Position numbers and translations under genes: made by a program. A DNA stretch of 32,510 bases from Flavobacteriales bacterium. GTDB lineage: Bacteria > Bacteroidota > Bacteroidia > Flavobacteriales_D > CAJJDF01. Each line of letters opens with the position of its first letter. Position 1 is the stretch's first letter. The notes below the pieces were generated by a model that saw only the letters and a program-made list of their open reading frames with translations, was not told where the DNA came from and made no database searches. The stretch covers positions 1 to 32,510 of the forward strand of contig JAHDBM010000024.1 in assembly GCA_020630395.1 (NCBI GenBank), in the 5' to 3' direction. Of the stretch, positions 1-7,557 are shown piece after piece.

Positions 1-1795
1 GTATGGTTCCTGCCCCTGTTGCTGTTAACGTATCGCCTACTCCTAAAGTACCTGGGCCAGATAATATTGTCCAGTTACCTCCTGTTGGACTTGCTGATAA
101 TTGACGCTTATCCCCTACACACATATTAGCAGTACTACTTGTTATAGATGGTGTAACAGCACTCACTATATTAATGTTTTGTGTTGTAGTATAGGTCCCA
201 CAAGCATTTGTTACACTATATTGAACCGTTATCGTTCCTGTTGCTGTTGCATTTAATTGATTACCACTAGTAATATTTGCAAAACCTCCACCAGCTGTTA
301 TACTCCATGTTCCACCTGATGGTGTGCCTGTTAATGTTCGGGTATCACTCACACACATATCAGCATTACTACTTGTTATCACTGGTGTTAATGTTCCTAC
401 TACTGTTATTGTTTGTGTTGTATTATATGTTCCACAAGCATTCGTTACACTATATTGAACTGTTATGTTTCCTGGTGAGGTTGCATTTAATTGATTACCG
501 CCACTTATATTCCCAAAGCCTCCACCTGAGGTTATACTCCAACTTCCTCCAATAGGTGTGCCTGTTAATAATCTCGTATTACCTACACACATATCAGCTC
601 CACTATTCGTAATAGCAGGGCTTAATGTTCCTTCGACTGTTATGGTTTGAGTTGTGGTATAAGTTCCGCAAGCGTTCGTTACACTATATTGAACTGTTAT
701 ATTTCCTGCTGCTGTAGCATTAAGTACATTACCTCCACTTATGTTTCCAAAACCAGATCCAGCTGTTATACTCCATGTACCCCCTGATGGTGTACCAGTT
801 AACGCTCTATTGCTACCTATACATAAACCTGCACCACTACTCGTAATAGCAGGACTTAATGTACCTACCACTGTTATAGTTTGGGTTGTAGTATATGTAC
901 CACAAGCATTTGTAACGCTATATTGAACTGTTATATTTCCTGCTGCTGTAGCATTTAGTTGATTACCTCCACTTATGTTTCCAAAACCAGTTCCAGCAGT
1001 TATGCTCCATGTTCCACCTGATGGTGTTCCTGATAATAATCTATTACTACCAACACACATATCAGCTCCACTACTTGTAATAGAAGGACTTAATGCTCCT
1101 ACAACTGTTATGGTTTGAGTGGCATCTACATTACCACATGCATTTGTAACTCTATAGCGAATATTAACTGTACCTGCTGCAGTAGCTGTAAACGTATTAC
1201 CAACAATATTAGCACTACCTGTACCCCCTGTAATACTCCAAACTCCCCCTGAAGGTGTAGCGGTTAACGCTCGTGATGATCCAATGCATATATCTGCTGA
1301 GCTACTTGTAATATTTGGAGAAGGTGCATCTTCAACTGTTATGTTTTGAAAATTTCCATAAGTACCACATGCATTAGTAACACTATACTGGACTTGTATA
1401 GTACCTGTACCTGTCGCATTTAATGTATTACCTCCAGTAATATTCCCTGGCCCACTTACAACTGACCAAGTTCCTCCTGCTGGAGTACCTGTTAAGGATC
1501 GTGTTCCTCCATTACACATATTCCCATTAGAACTCGTAATATTAGCCGACAATGGAGCTACTATTGTAATAGATTGATTTGCTGTTTGAGTTCCACAAGC
1601 ATTTGTAATCGTGTAACGAACATTTATAGTTCCTGCATTGGTCGCATTTAATTGATTTCCGCCAGTAATATTTGCAAAAGCACCACCACTCGTTATAGTA
1701 AATATTCCTCCTGCTGGTGTGGCAGTAAGTGTTCTAGTAGTACCTGTACACATATTGGCAGAACTGCTTGTAATAGATGGCGTAGCTATTGGGTC
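1..1795 (-). repeat. Tandem 231-234 bp coding repeats (Ig-like type B)
   Basis: Within the giant gene the same coding unit recurs with a 234-bp period. The segment ACACACATAT-CAGC and its variants appear near 118, 352, 586, 820 and 1054, and again near 1284 after a 231-bp unit. Units between about 120 and 1100 encode almost identical 78-residue repeats (GTLSPAITSSGA... to ...TTTQTITVV). Older units from 1100 to 1795 are more diverged. The similarity at DNA level suggests recent duplication. Confidence 0.85.
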
Positions 1796-3943
1796 TACTA
1801 AAAAAGTAACATCATCAGTACTTCCAGGACAAGCTCCATTAGCTGAAACTGTTAACCTTACAGTTACACTTGTTTGAACAATAATATTAGCAGGGGTATA
1901 AGTTGTTCCTGATATTGATCCTCCTCCACTTATTATACTCCATGTGCCTGAACCAGATCCAAAAGCACTAAGTGATTTTGTTTGATTTTCACATATTGTT
2001 GCTGTTGATGTTGTATTTATTAATGTGTTAGTATTATTAACTGTAAACACTCTATCACTAGTAGTTGCAGGACAAGCTCCATTAGTTGGTATGGTATATC
2101 TTATCCTTACAGTTGTATTACTTGCAACATTTTGAGGTGTATAGGTTGTTCCAGATATAGAACCTCCTCCAGTTACTATACTCCAAGTTCCTCCACTTGG
2201 ACTACCTACTAATGTTTTGGTTCCTGTTTCACATATTGCCGCAGTACTAGTTGTATTATTTGCTATATTTCTAACATTTACTGTAAATGTACGATCACTT
2301 GTATTCCCACATCCATCTGTATACCTTATCGTTACTGTTGTATTAACACTTACATTATTAGGCGTATAGGTTGTTCCTGATATAGAACCACCTCCTGTTA
2401 CTATACTCCATGTTCCTCCTGTTGTACTAGAGGTTAATGTCTTCGTCTGATTCTCACATATAGAGGCTGTACTTGTTGTGTTGGTTCCAGAAATACATAA
2501 GGAATAATGAGCTATAAATGAATCATCCCCATAAGTTCCTTCAACATGCTGCTGAGTAGATGGGTTATTGTAATCCAAATTAACATAAGAACTAAATTGA
2601 ATACCAAAATAAACCCCTCCATTATTATCTGTATCAAAACTAGGATAATAATTAACCCCTCCATATTTTGCTAAAAACTCACACGAAACATATGTCTGAG
2701 ATGGTGTCCATTCTAAAAATAAATGAGGTGCAGAGCCAGTATACAATATTGTTTTATTCTGAGTTCCTACGCCTGGATCATAATCAATTCCTGTACCAGC
2801 ATACCTAGGTACCATTACTAAATTACCACCAACAATTTCAATTGGAACATAACTACCTGTTGCACCAGGAATAGTATCTGCCCAATATGCTGCCATGGTA
2901 TTTTTGTTATATCTAACTATCGCGACATTCGCAGAACCTCCATCACTTACATTTGCAGTACCTCCAGTAGGATCAAAATCAATTGTACCATTAAATTGAG
3001 TTGTGAAATACAAATCATTTCCGTCTAATTCAATATCATAAGCTCTTTCATAACTGGCACTACCAAAACCAAACGCATATCCATAAGCACCAGTAGCACA
3101 TGAATATCTTGCTATATATGCATCAGTATTTCCAACTGATGTAAGATTTGCAACACCTCCATCAGGGTTAAAATCTACTGTATTTACAAAGCCTCCACTT
3201 ATGTATACATGCGTACCATCAGTTTCTATATCATATTGTTCTTGAAAACCAGAGCTTCCCATTGTTTTTACCCAAACGGCAGTTGGTGAAGCTCCAGAAA
3301 CATTATATCTTGCTAGAAACAAATCATAATTACCAGATGCAGTTCTGTTAACAACTCCAGGACCTGGATCTAAATCTTGAGTACCAGTAAATCTTCCAAG
3401 CATATACAAGTTTCCGCTAGCATCAAGTGTAATCATATCCTCAGTGTTTTGATTAGAATAACAACCTGAATATGTACTAAGCCAACTTTGAGTACCTGTT
3501 GAAGTGTAACGAGCTAAAAACAGTCCTAATCCTCCATCATACATACTTCCTGCAACATACACATTACCGGATGCGTCTACTGCTAAACTTGTGCCTCTAT
3601 CGTTACTAGTACCTCCATTTACAGGATTATCGATTCTCCTTACCCATAGAAAAGCGCCAGTAGAACTGTATTTTGCAATATAAGGATCTTCAGAGGGTGT
3701 TCCTCCTACAGAAGTTATATCACCACCTGGACCACTAACATTAAAATCAACTTGACCCCTAAAGACACCTGTAATGTAAATATTACCACTGGGATCTGAT
3801 TCCAGATCATGTATGTGTATATCATTTAAAAAGTATGATCCACTTATTTGGTCTTGATGAACAGACCAATCTAAATTTGGTTGTGAAAATGAATAAACTG
3901 AAAAAATAAATACAAGTATTGATAAAATTGCCGTGTGTTTCAT
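1..3943 (-). CDS. Giant secreted beta-propeller/Ig-like repeat protein, 3' end beyond window
   Basis: An uninterrupted frame runs from ATG at 3943 to the left edge, giving about 1314 residues without a stop. Residues 1-20 form a signal peptide (MKHTAILSILVFIF..., ending near SFSQ). Residues about 30-480 contain seven spaced blade motifs such as SGNIYITG, SGNVYVAG, SGNLYMLG, HVYISGG and NDLYFTT, often followed by an acidic D-x-DP turn, as in SBBP-type seven-bladed propellers. From about residue 485 follow Ig/PKD-like repeats: three of about 78-80 residues (ICENQTKTL...GGSISGTTYTP) and then eight of about 77-78 residues (MCVGSNR...TVQYSVTNACGT), the last cut by the edge. The second type carries two conserved cysteines each. 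Such proteins in Bacteroidota are commonly type IX secretion cargo acting at the cell surface; the sorting domain would lie outside the window. Adhesin or gliding-related function is inference. Confidence 0.88.
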   Translation of the reverse strand, partial: MKHTAILSILVFIFSVYSFSQPNLDWSVHQDQISGSYFLNDIHIHDLESDPSGNIYITGVFRGQVDFNVSGPGGDITSVGGTPSEDPYIAKYSSTGAFLWVRRIDNPVNGGTSNDRGTSLAVDASGNVYVAGSMYDGGLGLFLARYTSTGTQSWLSTYSGCYSNQNTEDMITLDASGNLYMLGRFTGTQDLDPGPGVVNRTASGNYDLFLARYNVSGASPTAVWVKTMGSSGFQEQYDIETDGTHVYISGGFVNTVDFNPDGGVANLTSVGNTDAYIARYSCATGAYGYAFGFGSASYERAYDIELDGNDLYFTTQFNGTIDFDPTGGTANVSDGGSANVAIVRYNKNTMAAYWADTIPGATGSYVPIEIVGGNLVMVPRYAGTGIDYDPGVGTQNKTILYTGSAPHLFLEWTPSQTYVSCEFLAKYGGVNYYPSFDTDNNGGVYFGIQFSSYVNLDYNNPSTQQHVEGTYGDDSFIAHYSLCISGTNTTSTASICENQTKTLTSSTTGGTWSIVTGGGSISGTTYTPNNVSVNTTVTIRYTDGCGNTSDRTFTVNVRNIANNTTSTAAICETGTKTLVGSPSGGTWSIVTGGGSISGTTYTPQNVASNTTVRIRYTIPTNGACPATTSDRVFTVNNTNTLINTTSTATICENQTKSLSAFGSGSGTWSIISGGGSISGTTYTPANIIVQTSVTVRLTVSANGACPGSTDDVTFLVDPIATPSITSSSANMCTGTTRTLTATPAGGIFTITSGGAFANITGGNQLNATNAGTINVRYTITNACGTQTANQSITIVAPLSANITSSNGNMCNGGTRSLTGTPAGGTWSVVSGPGNITGGNTLNATGTGTIQVQYSVTNACGTYGNFQNITVEDAPSPNITSSSADICIGSSRALTATPSGGVWSITGGTGSANIVGNTFTATAAGTVNIRYRVTNACGNVDATQTITVVGALSPSITSSGADMCVGSNRLLSGTPSGGTWSITAGTGFGNISGGNQLNATAAGNITVQYSVTNACGTYTTTQTITVVGTLSPAITSSGAGLCIGSNRALTGTPSGGTWSITAGSGFGNISGGNVLNATAAGNITVQYSVTNACGTYTTTQTITVEGTLSPAITNSGADMCVGNTRLLTGTPIGGSWSITSGGGFGNISGGNQLNATSPGNITVQYSVTNACGTYNTTQTITVVGTLTPVITSSNADMCVSDTRTLTGTPSGGTWSITAGGGFANITSGNQLNATATGTITVQYSVTNACGTYTTTQNINIVSAVTPSITSSTANMCVGDKRQLSASPTGGNWTILSGPGTLGVGDTLTATGAGTI
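1796..2490 (-). repeat. Three tandem Ig-like type A coding repeats
   Basis: Three consecutive units encode a second repeat family with the pattern TTSTAxICExxTKTL, then GGTWSIVTGGGSISGTTYTP, then TTVxIRYT and GACPxTT. They share the GGTWSI core with the type B units but differ in their second half, so they are a related, older or separately amplified subfamily placed between the propeller and the type B stack. Confidence 0.75.
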
Positions 3944-4061
3944 TCTGTATATAATTTTAATCATTTAAATATACGAGTAATCTTTAATAATTTCATCAGG
4001 AAATAAACATAACAGATAGAATGCAAAAAAATCATATTGAAATGCAAAAAACCAGTATTTG

Positions 4062-6164
4062 TTATGCAATTCTCCCCCAATTAGGTGATTTTTTAACGAG
4101 AAGTGCCATATACTTTCGCATCATTAAATGACTAGGATGTTCTAAATTTGGATCGTCTTTAAGTATTTCTAACGCTTTGTTTCTTGCAGCTGTAAGTACA
4201 ATTTGATCTTTAGCTAAATCAGCTATTTTTAAATCTAACACACCACTTTGCTGTGTACCCAATAAATCTCCTGGACCTCTTAATTTTAAATCTACTTCAG
4301 CAATTTCGAACCCATCATTAGTTCGAACCATTGTTTCTATTCTCGTTTTAGCATCATGAGATAATTTAAAATCTGTCATCAATACACAATACGATTGGCT
4401 TGCTCCTCTTCCTACTCTTCCTCTTAATTGATGCAATTGTGAAAGCCCAAACTTGTTAGCACTCTCAATTATCATAACTGAAGCATTTGGCACGTTAACT
4501 CCTACTTCAATAACAGTTGTCGCTACTAAAATTTGAGTTTCTCCTTTTGCAAAGCGATTCATCTCATGCTCTTTGTCTTTTGGCTTCATTTTACCATGAA
4601 CGACACTTATTTTATATTTTGGAAGTGGGAATCTTCTTGACAAACTCTCATAACCATCCATTAAATCCTTAAAATCTAATTTTTCTGATTCTTCTATTAA
4701 TGGATAAACAACATAAATTTGTCTTCCTTCCTTAATTTGTTTATCAATAAATCCAAAAACAGATGACCTATTGGAATCATATTTATGTACTGTTTTAATT
4801 GGTTTTCTACCTGGAGGCAACTCATCTATAACCGAAATATCTAAATCTCCATAGAGTGTCATAGCTAGTGTTCTAGGAATTGGTGTTGCCGTCATTACCA
4901 ACACATGAGGTGGCAATATGTTTTTTTTCCATAACCGTGCTCTTTGTTTTACACCAAATCTATGTTGCTCATCAATAACTGCTAATCCAAGGTTTTTAAA
5001 TTTCACTGGATCTTCCAATAAGGCATGGGTACCTATTAATATATGTAATGCCCCAGAAGCTAATTTTTCATGAATAATTGATCGTTCGCTTTTCTTGGTT
5101 GATCCAGTCAAAAGCATGACTTGAATATCCATTTCCTGTAAAAATTCACAAATTGTGTGATAATGTTGAATGGCTAAAATTTCGGTTGGAGCCATTAAAC
5201 ATGCTTGATAATCATTATCTATTGCCAACAGCATGGATAATAAAGCCACCAGGGTTTTTCCACTTCCAACATCTCCCTGTAACAACCTATTCATTTGCTT
5301 TCCAGAACCTAAATCTCGTCTAATTTCTTTGATTACTCTTTTTTGAGCATTGGTTAATTGGAATGGTATATACTCTTTGAAAAAGGTATTAAACGTTACT
5401 CCTACTTCGTTAAAATTATGCCCTCTTATTTTTTCTTCTTTTATTAGTTTTTGTTTGATGAGCCTTAACTGTAGAAAAATAAATTCTTCGAATTTTAATC
5501 TAAAAATCGCTTTCTTTAGTGTATTGTAATCTTGAGGTTGATGTGCGTTAATTATGGCATGCTCCCTTGAAAGTAAATTTAAATCTGTTAGAATATCTTT
5601 AGCTAAATTTTCAGGGACTTGTCTTGATAGTTGAGCCACCAAAAATTTAATTACTTTTTCTATTCCTTTACTATTTAATCCTCCATTTGAAGCTTTTTCT
5701 GTAGTATGATATACAGGCTGTAAAGTTACATTTGATGTTTTAATGACTGAGAATTCTTCAAAATCGGGATGAGCAATGTTATATTTTGTTTTATATCGGG
5801 TTGGCTTTCCAAAAAACACAAATTCTTTGCCTATTGTAAGCTTTGGCTTTATCCATTTAACACCTTTAAACCATATTAACTCCATCATACCAGAGCTATC
5901 TTCTATCGTTACTGATAATCTTTTGGCTCTTCCTGTTCCAATTTCTTTAACGTTGTTAACAATTGCCTTAATCTGCACATAAACCTCATCAGAATTTACT
6001 TCGTTTATCTTTGTTATTTTAGATTTATCTACATAACGAAAAGGAAAATGATGTAATAATTGCTCTACTGTATAAATACCAAATTCTTTATTAAAAAGTT
6101 CTCCTTTTTTAGGTCCAACTCCTTTAACAAATTCAATTGATGTAGAAAGCAAACTAGGTTTCAT
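4062..6164 (-). CDS. recG: ATP-dependent DNA helicase RecG
   Basis: A 700-residue superfamily 2 helicase that remodels stalled replication forks and Holliday junctions. The N-terminal wedge/OB region (about 1-150) is followed by Walker A GDVGSGKT at 297-304, the DEQH box at 398-401, TATP at 425-428 and motif VI QLRGRVGR at 579-586. The C-terminal LRGPGDLLGTQQSG signature is diagnostic of RecG. Length is normal for the family. It lies downstream of the ompH pair, separated by a terminator at 6305-6328, so it probably has its own promoter in 6165-6300, although I could not find a canonical TAnnTTTG there. Cytoplasmic. Nothing odd in the sequence. Confidence 0.97.
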   Translation of the reverse strand: MKPSLLSTSIEFVKGVGPKKGELFNKEFGIYTVEQLLHHFPFRYVDKSKITKINEVNSDEVYVQIKAIVNNVKEIGTGRAKRLSVTIEDSSGMMELIWFKGVKWIKPKLTIGKEFVFFGKPTRYKTKYNIAHPDFEEFSVIKTSNVTLQPVYHTTEKASNGGLNSKGIEKVIKFLVAQLSRQVPENLAKDILTDLNLLSREHAIINAHQPQDYNTLKKAIFRLKFEEFIFLQLRLIKQKLIKEEKIRGHNFNEVGVTFNTFFKEYIPFQLTNAQKRVIKEIRRDLGSGKQMNRLLQGDVGSGKTLVALLSMLLAIDNDYQACLMAPTEILAIQHYHTICEFLQEMDIQVMLLTGSTKKSERSIIHEKLASGALHILIGTHALLEDPVKFKNLGLAVIDEQHRFGVKQRARLWKKNILPPHVLVMTATPIPRTLAMTLYGDLDISVIDELPPGRKPIKTVHKYDSNRSSVFGFIDKQIKEGRQIYVVYPLIEESEKLDFKDLMDGYESLSRRFPLPKYKISVVHGKMKPKDKEHEMNRFAKGETQILVATTVIEVGVNVPNASVMIIESANKFGLSQLHQLRGRVGRGASQSYCVLMTDFKLSHDAKTRIETMVRTNDGFEIAEVDLKLRGPGDLLGTQQSGVLDLKIADLAKDQIVLTAARNKALEILKDDPNLEHPSHLMMRKYMALLVKKSPNWGRIA

Positions 6165-6298
6165 ATCATAAAGTTATCATTTCTTTAAATGAAGAACATA
6201 TTGATTGATATAAATTAATTTTGATACAAGTCTGAGATTGGTTTTATCTTGGATTAAAATATAGATCCCATAAACACATCTAAGTGAAAAATAAGGCA

Positions 6299-6328
6299 TA
6301 AAAAAAGGCGAGATAAATATCTCGCCTT
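6299..6328 (-). terminator. Intrinsic terminator after ompH pair
   Basis: Arms AAGGCGAGAT (6305-6314) and ATCTCGCCTT (6319-6328) form a perfect 10-bp stem with a 4-nt loop. On the minus strand the stem is followed by a run of seven T (6306-6300). It sits 24 bp beyond the stop of the last OmpH-like gene. Confidence 0.9.
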
Positions 6329-6351
6329 GCAACTTTGTATTGTAGTTTTTT

Positions 6352-6918
6352 TTATTGACCACCTGCTGGTAATTGCGCTCCCATTTTTTTAGAAAGCTCT
6401 TCCATTGTAGGGATGAACTCGGTTACTTTTAGTTCATCTGCTATAAGCTTAGAAATATCCTTAGCATCTTTACTGATATAAGCTAAAGCTCCTTTACCAA
6501 TATCGAATACATATGTATAACCATTAGCTTCACATACTTTATTAATCGCTTCCTGTACTTTAACAGAAATCGGATTTAATAAATCTTGCTCTTTATTTGC
6601 CACATCTTTTTCTGCTTTAGAATAGAATGTTTGAAAACTTTGTTTCATTTCATCTAAATCTTTTTGTCTAGATTTTTTAATCTCAGCAGGTAATGAAGCA
6701 CCTTCTTTTTGCATTTTTTCTTCTTCAGCAATAATTGTTTGTTGCATTTGTTGAAGCTGAGTTTGCTTTTGCTGGCTATACCTCATTATTTCTTCCTGTG
6801 CAGTTTTATACTCATTTGTTTGTACAATAATAAGCGTAGAATTTAAATGAGCCATTTTTTGTGCTGCAGACACTGTCGTAATCAAAGCAGCTGTTGCTAT
6901 AAGTAATATCTTTTTCAT
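6352..6918 (-). CDS. OmpH/Skp-like periplasmic chaperone (second copy)
   Basis: A 188-residue protein with a cleavable signal peptide (MKKILLIATAALITTVSA, cut near residue 19) and a Gln/Glu/Lys-rich stretch from about 35 to 120 expected to form the two long helices of the Skp prongs. Conserved end-domain motifs are KMAHLNSTLII near the start and YTYVFDIGKGALAYIS near 135-150. Skp-family trimers hold unfolded outer-membrane proteins in the periplasm and pass them to BamA. It follows the first ompH-like gene by 28 nt and bamA further upstream, the usual Bacteroidota arrangement. The C-terminal tail (MGAQLPAGGQ) is longer than that of the sister copy. Terminated by the hairpin at 6305-6328. Confidence 0.92.
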   Translation of the reverse strand: MKKILLIATAALITTVSAAQKMAHLNSTLIIVQTNEYKTAQEEIMRYSQQKQTQLQQMQQTIIAEEEKMQKEGASLPAEIKKSRQKDLDEMKQSFQTFYSKAEKDVANKEQDLLNPISVKVQEAINKVCEANGYTYVFDIGKGALAYISKDAKDISKLIADELKVTEFIPTMEELSKKMGAQLPAGGQ

Positions 6919-6946
6919 GTTGTTTCGGTTTTTTGTTTGTTATTCA

Positions 6947-7453
6947 TTAATATCCAAGCTCTTTAAGAACTCGTTTACTTTTATCTAGTTTTGGATCTGC
7001 ATATAAAATATTTGACTGATTAGCTTTATCAAATACGAACGCGTAGTTGCTTGTTGTAGCTAATTCTTTAATCGCATTATAAACTTTATTTTGGATAGGC
7101 TCGATTAATTCTTTTCTTTTTTGAAATAACTCTCCGTCTTTACCAAATTTCTTTTGTTGAAATGCTTTAACTTCTTCTTCTAAACGAATTATTTCATCTT
7201 CTTTTTTAACTTTCATATCCTCAGGAAGCAAAACTTGTTCTGCTTGATAGTCTTTATACTTCTTATCAATGACTTTATACTTTGCTGCTACCTCTTTTTG
7301 CCATTTTTCCGACAATTCATCTAATTCTTTTTGCGCTTCTTTATATTCTGGTATGTTTTCTAGAATATACTTAGAATCAACATAAGCATACTTTTGAGCA
7401 AACATGGTTAACGTAAATATACTTAATGCTATTGTTGCTATAAACTTTTTCAT
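6947..7453 (-). CDS. OmpH/Skp-like periplasmic chaperone (first copy)
   Basis: A 168-residue protein with signal peptide MKKFIATIALSIFTLTMFAQ followed by KYAYVDSKYILENIPEYKEA, the typical OmpH opening in Bacteroidota. Residues about 38-125 are highly charged and helical (KELDELSEKWQKEVAAKYKV and following), matching the coiled-coil arms. Then come the core strands NYAFVFDKANQSNILYADP. Role: periplasmic holdase for outer-membrane proteins, working with the adjacent BamA. It is separated from bamA by 104 bp containing a -7-like element (7474-7481) and may have its own promoter in addition to read-through. Confidence 0.93.
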   Translation of the reverse strand: MKKFIATIALSIFTLTMFAQKYAYVDSKYILENIPEYKEAQKELDELSEKWQKEVAAKYKVIDKKYKDYQAEQVLLPEDMKVKKEDEIIRLEEEVKAFQQKKFGKDGELFQKRKELIEPIQNKVYNAIKELATTSNYAFVFDKANQSNILYADPKLDKSKRVLKELGY

Positions 7454-7473
7454 TTCTTGTTTTTTAACGATTA

Positions 7474-7481
7474 CAAATTTA
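7474..7481 (-). promoter_or_regulatory. Candidate -7 element before ompH pair
   Basis: The minus strand reads TAAATTTG, matching the Bacteroidota TAnnTTTG box, 20 bp upstream of the first ompH-like start. No TTG is present at the expected -33 distance, so this is a weak call. Confidence 0.3.
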
Positions 7482-7557
7482 ATATTTAATACTTAATGCG
7501 GAAGTTTTTATTGTGTGATAAGAAATTTATAACACTTATTAAAATACACTTCCTATA

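Noticed and set aside
277-926. Two plus-strand open frames (277-555, 741-926)
   Set aside because: They lie antisense to the repeat units of the giant minus-strand gene and follow its repeat period; their low-complexity translations are shadows.
1-1300. Regular repeats suggesting a CRISPR-like or satellite array
   Set aside because: The 234-bp period is a multiple of three, the frame stays open and the units encode conserved Ig-like domains; no short repeats with unique spacers.
6177-6362. 61-codon minus frame after the ompH pair
   Set aside because: It runs straight through the strong terminator at 6305-6328 and has no protein-like features.
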